Below, one piece after another: positions 32,868 through 39,025 of a DNA stretch of 39,025 bases (within the stretch, counting starts at the first letter, position 1; the number at the start of each line of letters is the position of its first letter). The position numbers and the translations under genes are program-made. The stretch comes from Cloacimonetes bacterium UBA5210 (GTDB lineage Bacteria; Cloacimonadota; Cloacimonadia; Cloacimonadales; Cloacimonadaceae): NCBI GenBank assembly GCA_002412625.1, contig DHVK01000002.1, positions 1-39,025 on the forward strand. Direction: 5' to 3'. The notes beneath the pieces were generated by a model. The model was not told the origin of the DNA and made no database searches. It saw nothing but the letters and a program-made list of their open reading frames with translations.

Positions 32868-33629
32868 TTAGATGAACGAGATCAGGTCAAAGACCCGGGA
32901 AGAGCCGATTATTGCCCACAAAACTGTCGTGAAGCTGATAAAGGTGCCAAAAGCAAAGCCATGGTCTTTATCTCTTACAAATATGAAGAAATAGATGATT
33001 CCCAATACTGCAGAGATCAATATCACATAGGGCATACTGATTATCCCGAAAAACGCGGCTATCCCGGTCAGCAACCAGATATCTCCACCACCCAGGCCAT
33101 CAGCCTTCCGGGCAAAGCGGTAAGCGTAGGCGATAAAGAGCAGAAAGGCAAAGATGATGCCGGCAGAGACGAGCGCATTCAGCAGTGTGACATCGTTCCC
33201 GGGGATCAGGGTCAGCAAAAGGCCCAGAGGGATCAAGGGAATCGAAAGCTTGTGCGGGATGATCTGATGAAAGGCATCAATGAAGAAGATCGGGATCATG
33301 AACAGCGAAAGCAAGGCATATTTCAGAAACAGCAGACTGAAGAGTCCATACTGCAAAAACAGAGCGATCAGGATCAGGGGAGTGATTAGCTCCACCAAAA
33401 GATGGTGCCAGTGGATCTTCGCCCCGCAATACTTACATTTTCCGCCCAGCATCAGGTAGCTGAGGATCGGGATGTTCAGATAGAAGGGAATTGCTTTGCC
33501 GCATTCTCCGCAATGTGAGGCGGGGAACACAATCGACTGCTTGCGCGGCAAGCGATAGATCAGAACATTGAAAAAGCTGCCCAAGGCAGCGCCAAGGACA
33601 GCTAAGAGGATGATTATAATCGTAAACAA
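32868..33629 (-). CDS. pilD: Prepilin peptidase (A24 family, PilD type)
   Basis: This inner-membrane aspartic protease cleaves and usually N-methylates type IV prepilins and pseudopilins. The 253-residue protein has the N-terminal zinc-type cysteines in CGECGK and CKYCGA (Cys40, Cys43, Cys65, Cys68) of the methylase part, and both catalytic aspartates: Asp118 in FIDAFHQIIP and Asp183 in GLGGGD. About eight membrane segments. Start is TTG 33629; the upstream AAGGAG overlaps the stop of the preceding gene, 11 nt before it. No pilin or assembly ATPase is in the window. The upstream small secreted protein is probably co-transcribed. Confidence 0.93.
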   Translation of the reverse strand: MFTIIIILLAVLGAALGSFFNVLIYRLPRKQSIVFPASHCGECGKAIPFYLNIPILSYLMLGGKCKYCGAKIHWHHLLVELITPLILIALFLQYGLFSLLFLKYALLSLFMIPIFFIDAFHQIIPHKLSIPLIPLGLLLTLIPGNDVTLLNALVSAGIIFAFLLFIAYAYRFARKADGLGGGDIWLLTGIAAFFGIISMPYVILISAVLGIIYFFIFVRDKDHGFAFGTFISFTTVLWAIIGSSRVFDLISFI

Positions 33630-33644
33630 GTGAGTATTATCTCC

Positions 33645-34073
33645 TTACCACTTTTCATACCAGGGTCTGTTTTGCATCAGCATGCCCTGGCTCATCTTGA
33701 TTTCAAAACTCATGGAATCGCTGGGACGGTAACGCAGAGAAAACTCCGGAAGGATCTTGTTGTCGTTATCGTCGTTCAAAGAGAACTTGCTGGAAGTGTT
33801 CATAGAACCAAAGTTCACAAAATTAAGATCCAGATCAAGCTCCAGTTTGGGGTTGAACTGATACCGCATGTGGTTCGTATAGCGGGATAGATAGTATCCG
33901 CTGCCCGAGGAGCTGGTGCCGGCTTGGAAGCCCATGGAATGGCTCATCTGCAGGTTGTTCAGCGCGGGGCTGTTCATCGTAAACGGGTTCAGATCCGGGC
34001 GTGGCAATGTATAGGTGGCCAGAAGCGGAAGCATCAGGCCCATTATCAGTAGTGTGAAAATTAGATTCTTCAT
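33645..34073 (-). CDS. Small secreted, probably beta-rich envelope protein, unknown function
   Basis: 142 residues with a signal peptide (MKNLIFTLLIMGLMLPLLAT). The mature part is rich in Ser, Asn, Met and aromatic residues with alternating patterns (MSHSMGFQAGTSSSGSGYYL, YQFNPKLELDLDLNFVNFG, EFSLRYRPSDSMSFEIKMS), as in small outer-membrane beta-barrel-like proteins. I do not recognise a named family; similar short proteins with a SHSxSF pattern occur in FCB-group genomes as far as I recall. Start is ATG 34073 with AAGGAG upstream; a longer frame to 34124 is unlikely. It precedes the prepilin peptidase by 15 nt, but has no prepilin-type signal. Confidence 0.75.
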   Translation of the reverse strand: MKNLIFTLLIMGLMLPLLATYTLPRPDLNPFTMNSPALNNLQMSHSMGFQAGTSSSGSGYYLSRYTNHMRYQFNPKLELDLDLNFVNFGSMNTSSKFSLNDDNDNKILPEFSLRYRPSDSMSFEIKMSQGMLMQNRPWYEKW

Positions 34074-34130
34074 GGTGTTATCTCCTTTGAAGTTTCTCTG
34101 TTTACAAGATATCCCGCCCGGCATCCTGCG

Positions 34131-35342
34131 TCAAGTATAAAACTCATCCATCAGCTTGCCCAGGCTTTGCATGCCCTCTTCAATCTGCTCCAAGGTGCTG
34201 AAACTGAAGTTCAAGCGCAGATTATTATATCTCTCTTGCCCTGTGGGATAAAACTTGCTGCCGGGGATAAACGAGATCTTGTGTGCTTTTGCTCTTTCAA
34301 ACAGCTCGTCCGCGTTCATATCTTCCGGAAGCTTCAGCCAGGTGAAGATCCCGCCTTCGGGTTTTGTATATTGGATATAGGAAGGCAGATACTTCGCCAT
34401 AGCGTCCAGCATCTTGTTCAGATAGGGGCGGTAGAAATCGCAACACATCTGGATATGCGGATCCATAAAGCCTCCGGCAAGGAATCTTGCGGCGACTCTC
34501 TGGGAAATATTATCCGGAGCGATGTTTATCTTTTGTTGCCAGGAGCACATTCTTTCGATCAGAGTCTTGCTTCCTTTGGCAAAAGCCAGGCGCATACCGG
34601 GGCCCAGAATTTTGGAAAACGATACTATCTCGGTAACTACTTCGTCGTTCAGATATTCTTCATTGGCGATCTTGAACAAGGTGGGCAAAGCCTCTCCGCT
34701 ATAACGCAGGCGTGAATAGGGATTATCTTCCAGGATCGGGATATCCATCGCGATAGCGTATTCGATCAAATCCTTACGTCTTTGATAGCTCATCGTAAGC
34801 CCTGCGGGATTGTGGAAATCCGGGATGGTATAGATGAACTTAACTCTTTTTCCGGCGCTCTGCAATTCGTCCACTTTCTGTTGCAGCTGAACAAGGTCGA
34901 TACCCTCCATATCCAAGGGAATTCCTATCAGATCTGCTCCGCTTGCCTCAAAGGCGACCAGGCTACCCAAAAAGCTGGGGGCTTCACAAATGATTACGTC
35001 ACCGGGATCCACCAAAGCGCGAGTCATGTAATATATGGCGTTTGTAGAACCGGCGGTGATCAAGATCCGGGCAGGGTCGATCTGCAAGCCTTCCCATTTC
35101 TGCAGTTCTTCTTTTAGCAATGGGTCACCTTCACTGGCGCCGTATTGCAACACCGTGCTGCCTTCTTCGGCAAGAACCTGGGCATACAGCTTGCTCAGGG
35201 TTTCAGCGGGAAAGGTCTTTGGTGAAGGGAAGCCGCCCGCAAAGGAGATCAATCCTTCTATGCCGCGAGTGCTGGCCACCAGTTCACGGATCATGGAAGA
35301 TTTCATTGTCTTCGTGATGTGTGAAAGCTTGTCGCTAATCAT
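34131..35342 (-). CDS. PLP-dependent aminotransferase, LysN/2-aminoadipate type
   Basis: The 403-residue fold-type I aminotransferase (class I/II, MocR-like and LysN branch) has ISFAGGFPSPKTFP, TAGSTNAIYY, YTIPDFHNPAG (Asn178), EDNPYSRLRY (Asp206, Tyr209), the PLP Lys244 in SFSKILGPGMR and Arg251. No DNA-binding domain, so it is not a MocR regulator. LysN and related enzymes act on 2-aminoadipate, lysine-path intermediates, aromatic and branched amino acids; specificity cannot be read. Start is ATG 35342 with GAGGA 8 nt upstream. Its end lies 57 nt before the next start. Confidence 0.92.
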   Translation of the reverse strand: MISDKLSHITKTMKSSMIRELVASTRGIEGLISFAGGFPSPKTFPAETLSKLYAQVLAEEGSTVLQYGASEGDPLLKEELQKWEGLQIDPARILITAGSTNAIYYMTRALVDPGDVIICEAPSFLGSLVAFEASGADLIGIPLDMEGIDLVQLQQKVDELQSAGKRVKFIYTIPDFHNPAGLTMSYQRRKDLIEYAIAMDIPILEDNPYSRLRYSGEALPTLFKIANEEYLNDEVVTEIVSFSKILGPGMRLAFAKGSKTLIERMCSWQQKINIAPDNISQRVAARFLAGGFMDPHIQMCCDFYRPYLNKMLDAMAKYLPSYIQYTKPEGGIFTWLKLPEDMNADELFERAKAHKISFIPGSKFYPTGQERYNNLRLNFSFSTLEQIEEGMQSLGKLMDEFYT

Positions 35343-35424
35343 CTTTGTATCCTCTATATCTTTTATTTATATACTCATTGATGCTTGGTCGGGATGGTAA
35401 AAATGAAAAACGAGCAAATCAGCC

Positions 35425-35450
35425 GTGGCAAGCGTGGTATTGCCTGCCAC
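35425..35450 (-). terminator. Weak hairpin after asnS, possible terminator
   Basis: GTGGCA (35450-35445) and TGCCAC (35430-35425) pair over 6 bp on the minus strand. A T-rich stretch (TTTTTCATTTTT) comes only about 15 nt later. It lies 23 nt past the asnS stop. The spacing is poor for an intrinsic terminator. Confidence 0.3.
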
Positions 35451-35472
35451 AGCGATAAATGATGATTTGGTT

Positions 35473-36768
35473 TTAGGGATAGATGCGATAGATCATCCTG
35501 GGGAAGGGTATGGTCTCGCGGATGTGATGAGTTCCGCTCATCCAGGTTACCAGACGCTCCAGCCCGATGCCAAAACCGCTATGCGGCACGGAGCCGTATT
35601 TACGCAGGTCCAGAAACCATTGATATTCGTCCAGATTCATCTCTTCGGCTTTCATTCTGCCCAAAAGGGTCTCATAATCATCTTCACGCTGGCTTCCGCC
35701 GATGATCTCGCCAAAACCTTCCGGGGCGATCAGATCGCTGCCCAAAACCAGGTTGTCATCTTGGGGATCGCGTTTCATATAGAAAGCTTTGATCGCTTTA
35801 GGCCATCGGTCGATAAAGATGGGCACCGGTGAGCCTTCGGTCAAAAGCACTTCATCCGCGGCTCCCAGATCACTGTCATGGTCGATCTCGCTACCTTTGC
35901 CGCGCAGATATTCGATCGCTTCATAGTGGGTCATGCGTTTGAAGGGGGCGTCTGCCGCTTTGAGCTGCTCCACGTCACGTTCCAGGATCTCGAGTTCCTT
36001 GGCACATTCTGCCAATACTTTTCGGATTACATGGCGGATCAAACCTTCCTGAATATCCATGTTTTCATCATGTTCCACAAACGCAGCCTCGGCATCCATC
36101 ATCCAAAACTCGGTCAAGTGCTTGCGGGTCTTGGAGCGTTCTGCCCTGAATACGGGGCCAAAATCGTAAACTCTGCCCAAGCTCATGATCCCTGTTTCCA
36201 GATACAATTGTCCGGATTGCGAGAGATATGCCAGCCCTTCGTCAAAATACTCCAGTTCAAACAAGGTGGTAGTGCCTTCACAGGCATTGGGCGTAAGAAT
36301 CGGCGAATCAAAACGGAAAAAGCTGTTAGAATTCAGATAATCGCAAATCGCGTAATACACGGTATGGCGGATCCTGAGGATAGCCCATTGTTTGGGTGAA
36401 CGGATCCACAAATGCCGGTTTGACAGCAGGAAGTCCGGGCCGTGTTCTTTTTTGCTGATGGGGTAATCTTCCGCGTTTTGGACTATCTGGATTCCGGTAA
36501 CGCTCAATTCAAACTCACCGGCTTTCTTCTGATGCTCTTTGGGGATACCGGTGATGATGATGCTGGATTCTATGCCCAGTTTCTTGGCTTCTTCAAATGT
36601 ATCTTCACCCAGGTCCGGCTTGAAGGCTACTGCCTGGATCTCGGAAGTTCCATCCCGGAAGATGATAAACAGAAGCTTGCCGCTGTGGCGGATGTTGCGC
36701 ACCCAACCCTTCAGTTGCACTTCTTTGCCCAAATGCTGAGCGATGTCTTTCACAAAAATGTATTGCAT
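35473..36768 (-). CDS. asnS: Asparaginyl-tRNA synthetase
   Basis: The 431-residue class IIb enzyme has an N-terminal OB anticodon-binding domain (VQLKGWVRNIRHSGKLLFIIFRDG), motif 2 (FRAERSKTRKHLTEFWMMDAE) and motif 3 (GFGIGLERLVTWMSG, Arg405). The C-terminal THHIRETIPFPRMIYRIYP is the AsnRS-type ending rather than the AspRS (which reads DVIAFP). ATG 36768 lies 3 nt after the stop of the oxidoreductase gene, so translation is coupled. A non-discriminating AspRS is unlikely from the IPFPR motif. Confidence 0.95.
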   Translation of the reverse strand: MQYIFVKDIAQHLGKEVQLKGWVRNIRHSGKLLFIIFRDGTSEIQAVAFKPDLGEDTFEEAKKLGIESSIIITGIPKEHQKKAGEFELSVTGIQIVQNAEDYPISKKEHGPDFLLSNRHLWIRSPKQWAILRIRHTVYYAICDYLNSNSFFRFDSPILTPNACEGTTTLFELEYFDEGLAYLSQSGQLYLETGIMSLGRVYDFGPVFRAERSKTRKHLTEFWMMDAEAAFVEHDENMDIQEGLIRHVIRKVLAECAKELEILERDVEQLKAADAPFKRMTHYEAIEYLRGKGSEIDHDSDLGAADEVLLTEGSPVPIFIDRWPKAIKAFYMKRDPQDDNLVLGSDLIAPEGFGEIIGGSQREDDYETLLGRMKAEEMNLDEYQWFLDLRKYGSVPHSGFGIGLERLVTWMSGTHHIRETIPFPRMIYRIYP

Positions 36769-36771
36769 TGT

Positions 36772-37770
36772 TTAAACCTTGATTTTGCTTTTCTTTACTT
36801 GTTCATCGATGATCTTGATGATCCGGGTTGCCACTTCCAGGGCTTTGGTCCCCGCGTATCCGTCCACAATCGGTTTGCTGTCTTCAATAATTGCTTTTAC
36901 CCAGGCTTCCAGCTCCATGCTGAGGGCATCCTTGGGGCTATTGGTGCAATCATAGAGTTCTTGATCCACCAACTTGGTGGGGTCAATATCGGTCGCGCCC
37001 ATCAATATCTTGGGCAGATACTTCATCACGTTGGCACTTTTCCTGATCACCTTGGCTTGTTTGCTTTGAAAATCCAAAGTGATATAGCAGTCTTTCTGGA
37101 AAAAGCGGATCTTACGCTCTTGCTTCAGTGAAACTCTGGACGAGGTAACGTTGGCGATTGCGCCGTTTTCAAATTCGATGCGGGCATTGGCAATATCGAT
37201 GGAGGGAGTCAGAATCCCGATTCCGGAAGCATGGATATCCTTGATCGGGCTATGCACAAAGCTGAGGATGAGGTCAATATCGTGAATCATCACATCCAGC
37301 ACCACCGGAACATCGGTTCCGCGGCTGTGGAAGGTAGAAATCCGGGTGGATTCGATGAACATCGGGTCTTTGATCTCGTTTTCCACTTTCATGATCACGG
37401 GGTTGAACCGTTCGATGTGCCCTACCTGGATCTTCAGTCCCTTGCGCTCGGCAATCTCCAACAGGATATGGGCTTCTTCCAGCTTGCTGGTGATGGGCTT
37501 TTCCAAAAAGATGTGTTTGCCGGCATTTAGTGCCTTTTCTGCCAATTCAAAATGGGCTGTGGTGGTGGCAGCGATATCGACGGCGTCGCAGGCGCCAAGC
37601 AGCGCATCATAGCTTTCAAATCTATTTACATCAAGCGCTTTGGCGATTTCCTTGGCACGGCTGGTCTTAGCATCATAGATGCCTGCCAGCGTGGCATTTT
37701 CCATTGCCATAAACTTCTTTGCGTGATGTTGGCCCAGATGCCCAACGCCTACTACGCCGATCTTTATCAT
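36772..37770 (-). CDS. Gfo/Idh/MocA-family NAD(P)-dependent oxidoreductase
   Basis: The 332-residue protein has the N-terminal Rossmann motif GVVGVGHLGQHH (5-16), ATTTAHFELAEKAL, the family's EKP signature (FLEKPIT, 90-92), and a C-terminal beta-sheet domain with RISTFHSRGTDVPVVLDVMIHDIDL. This sequence pattern is close to UDP-N-acetylglucosamine 3-dehydrogenase-like (GnnA-type) members that modify lipid A sugars, but no gnnB or lpx gene is next to it, so the sugar substrate is open. It lies 9 nt after tdh and 3 nt before asnS. Confidence 0.88.
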   Translation of the reverse strand: MIKIGVVGVGHLGQHHAKKFMAMENATLAGIYDAKTSRAKEIAKALDVNRFESYDALLGACDAVDIAATTTAHFELAEKALNAGKHIFLEKPITSKLEEAHILLEIAERKGLKIQVGHIERFNPVIMKVENEIKDPMFIESTRISTFHSRGTDVPVVLDVMIHDIDLILSFVHSPIKDIHASGIGILTPSIDIANARIEFENGAIANVTSSRVSLKQERKIRFFQKDCYITLDFQSKQAKVIRKSANVMKYLPKILMGATDIDPTKLVDQELYDCTNSPKDALSMELEAWVKAIIEDSKPIVDGYAGTKALEVATRIIKIIDEQVKKSKIKV

Positions 37771-37779
37771 ATTGTATCC

Positions 37780-38733
37780 TTATTTCTTCAGCTTAGCTGA
37801 GACCTTTTCGATCATATCGCGGGTCATGCTGTCCAGACTATATTCCGGTTTCCAGCCCCACTCATTACGAGCAGCAGATTCATCCATGCTGTTTGGCCAG
37901 CTGTCGGCTATCGCTTTCTTGATGGGATCGACATTGTATTCCAGCACAAATTCCGGGATGTATTTGCGGATTGCGGCGGCGATGATTTCGGGGTCAAAGC
38001 TCATGGCAGTTACGTTGAAGCAATTACGATGGATCAGCTTGGAGGGATCCGCTTCCATCAGTTCAACCGCGCTACGCAAGGCATCCGGCATATACATCAT
38101 ATCCAAAAAAGTTCCGGCGGGAAGGTTGCAGACATACTTCTTCTGTTTGATAGCTTCATAATATATCTCCACAGCGTAATCTGTGGTACCGCCACCGGGT
38201 AGGGTGACGTTTGAAATGATGCCGGGGTAACGGAGACCGCGGGCATCCACGCCATATTTCAGGTAGTAATAATCAGCTAAAAGTTCTCCGGCTACCTTGG
38301 AGATTCCGTATATTGTAGTAGGCCTCATGATGGTGTCCTGAGGAGTGTTGTCCAAAGGAGTGGTGGGGCCGAAAGCACCGATTGAAGACGGTGAGAACAG
38401 CGCGCCCTTCACATCTTTCATTACTTCCAGACAGTTGAATGTGGTATCCATATTGATCTTCCAGCTTTGGCGGGGATTCGCTTCGCCCTTGGCTGAGAGC
38501 ACTGCTACCAGATTGAAGATGGTATCGATGTTGTGCTTTTTCACTACTTCGGTCAAAGCATCGCCATCGGTGGCATCGATCTTTGCGGAGGGTCCTGCTT
38601 CCATAAGCTCTGTGGGCAGGGGAGTGTAATTGAAAGTTGCTACTACGTGCTTGTCGCCATAGATGTTTCTAAGGTAGGGTACAAGCTCCGAACCGATCTG
38701 TCCGGCAGCGCCGATCACGAGGATATTCTTCAT
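37780..38733 (-). CDS. tdh: L-threonine 3-dehydrogenase, SDR type
   Basis: This NAD-dependent enzyme oxidises L-threonine to 2-amino-3-ketobutyrate, which 2-amino-3-ketobutyrate CoA ligase splits to glycine and acetyl-CoA. The 317-residue protein has GAAGQIG (8-14), SPSSIGAFGP (114-123), the catalytic YGISK (Tyr142, Lys146), and LRYPGIISNVTLPGGGTTDY, all typical of the UDP-galactose epimerase-like TDH group rather than the zinc enzyme. Start is ATG 38733 with AGGAG upstream. It heads the tdh, Gfo/Idh, asnS run. No kbl gene is in the window. Confidence 0.93.
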   Translation of the reverse strand: MKNILVIGAAGQIGSELVPYLRNIYGDKHVVATFNYTPLPTELMEAGPSAKIDATDGDALTEVVKKHNIDTIFNLVAVLSAKGEANPRQSWKINMDTTFNCLEVMKDVKGALFSPSSIGAFGPTTPLDNTPQDTIMRPTTIYGISKVAGELLADYYYLKYGVDARGLRYPGIISNVTLPGGGTTDYAVEIYYEAIKQKKYVCNLPAGTFLDMMYMPDALRSAVELMEADPSKLIHRNCFNVTAMSFDPEIIAAAIRKYIPEFVLEYNVDPIKKAIADSWPNSMDESAARNEWGWKPEYSLDSMTRDMIEKVSAKLKK

Positions 38734-38775
38734 AGATTTTTTTATTCTCCTGATATGAGTTTCTTTTAGGTTACA

Positions 38776-38803
38776 CCTATTTTGGGGATTGCATTGTTGT
38801 CAA
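38776..38803 (-). promoter_or_regulatory. Candidate promoter of tdh
   Basis: On the minus strand a perfect -35 box TTGACA (38803-38798) is followed after 16 nt by AATAGG (38781-38776; three of six matches). It lies about 45 nt before the start codon and 62 nt past the intron end. The -10 is weak. Confidence 0.35.
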
Positions 38804-38864
38804 TGAATATCGAATCATCTTGCAAGATGACATCTGGAGCAGAAAGAACCGGTGCCAAGGCAAA

Positions 38865-39025
38865 ATCGAGTAGGGTGATGCTGGATGATCAAATCCAGCA
38901 TCATCCCTCTCACAGAACCGTGCGTACGGGTCTCGTACACGGCTCCTGATAATCCTTGTAATTACTCAACGTAGTTAAATAAAACACCGGTCTTGATACT
39001 TGTCAAATCAAACAACTTCATTTCG
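38865..39025 (-). mobile_element. Group II intron, 3' end (domains V and VI), continues past the window
   Basis: Domain V lies at 38945-38915 on the minus strand: GAGCCGTG and CACGGTTC form the 8-bp lower helix with the catalytic AGC triad, followed on the 3' side by the CG bulge; the upper stem is TACG/CGTA. Domain VI follows: GAGAGGG and CCCT-A-CTC pair with a single bulged A (38871), 7 nt from the 3' end, the lariat branch point. The tip stem is TGATGCTGGAT/ATCCAGCATCA. The intron should end in CGAT at 38865. The rest, including any reverse transcriptase gene, lies past 39025. Confidence 0.9.
38962..39024 (-). CDS. Possible C-terminal end of an intron-encoded protein
   Basis: A minus-strand frame open from the window edge ends with TAA at 38964-38962, 17 nt before domain V. 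It gives about 20 residues ending KTGVLFNYVE. Position in the 3' part of domain IV is right for the end of a reverse transcriptase/maturase ORF, but the stretch is too short to recognise. Confidence 0.25.
   Translation of the reverse strand, partial: EMKLFDLTSIKTGVLFNYVE

Overview
The window is a gene-dense bacterial chromosome segment of roughly balanced base composition. It has about 26 protein genes, two tRNA genes, short intergenic gaps and many 1-25 nt overlaps. The mix of genes includes LPS/cell-wall type flippases (a Wzx-like exporter and MurJ), a prepilin peptidase, an SDR-type L-threonine dehydrogenase, a MutL/GlmL-family ASKHA protein, an acetyl-CoA acetyltransferase, a GcvT-like protein and ferredoxin-domain aldo/keto reductase. 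This suggests an anaerobic, amino-acid-using Gram-negative bacterium, possibly of the FCB group (Cloacimonadota-like). That placement is inference from gene content only; no rRNA is present.

Layout. 1-3847 (minus): thiolase, class III aminotransferase and pyrG, the last cut by the left edge. 4274-4351: tRNA-Pro(GGG) with a terminator, then a GcvT-like protein (plus). 6179-10765 (plus): an ABC-2 transporter pair whose permease is fused to a CPBP (CAAX-protease-like) domain, overlapping glmS. 11031-11106: tRNA-Phe(GAA), then a stand-alone response regulator. 11863-17135 (minus): a translationally coupled run xseA, GHL10-type glycosidase-like lipo/secreted protein, flippase, glycosyltransferase. 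17136-17816: a non-coding region with two imperfect repeats whose stem arms covary. 17817-27615 (minus): GNAT, holB, murJ, uvrC, Fe-S aldo/keto reductase, long MutL-like protein (terminator), nitroreductase. 27616-28237: a non-coding G/T-rich block with 32-bp inverted repeats. 28238-31854 (minus): a heterodimeric ABC exporter. 32337-32816 (plus): a flavin-reductase-like protein converging on a prepilin peptidase and a small secreted protein. 34131-38733 (minus): PLP aminotransferase, asnS, Gfo/Idh/MocA oxidoreductase, L-threonine dehydrogenase. 38865-39025: the 3' end (domains V and VI) of a group II intron on the minus strand, running off the right edge.

Working together. Envelope genes dominate: GlmS makes glucosamine-6-phosphate, MurJ flips lipid II, the Wzx-like protein and glycosyltransferase suggest surface polysaccharide, and two ABC systems export unknown substrates. 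DNA maintenance is represented by XseA, UvrC and HolB. A catabolic theme comes from threonine dehydrogenase, thiolase, GcvT-like protein, two PLP aminotransferases and the MutL-like protein, which in its family accompanies B12-dependent amino-acid mutases. No complete, recognisable novel defence or biosynthetic system was found. The least explained signals are the covarying repeats near 17.4 kb and the inverted-repeat element near 27.9 kb.
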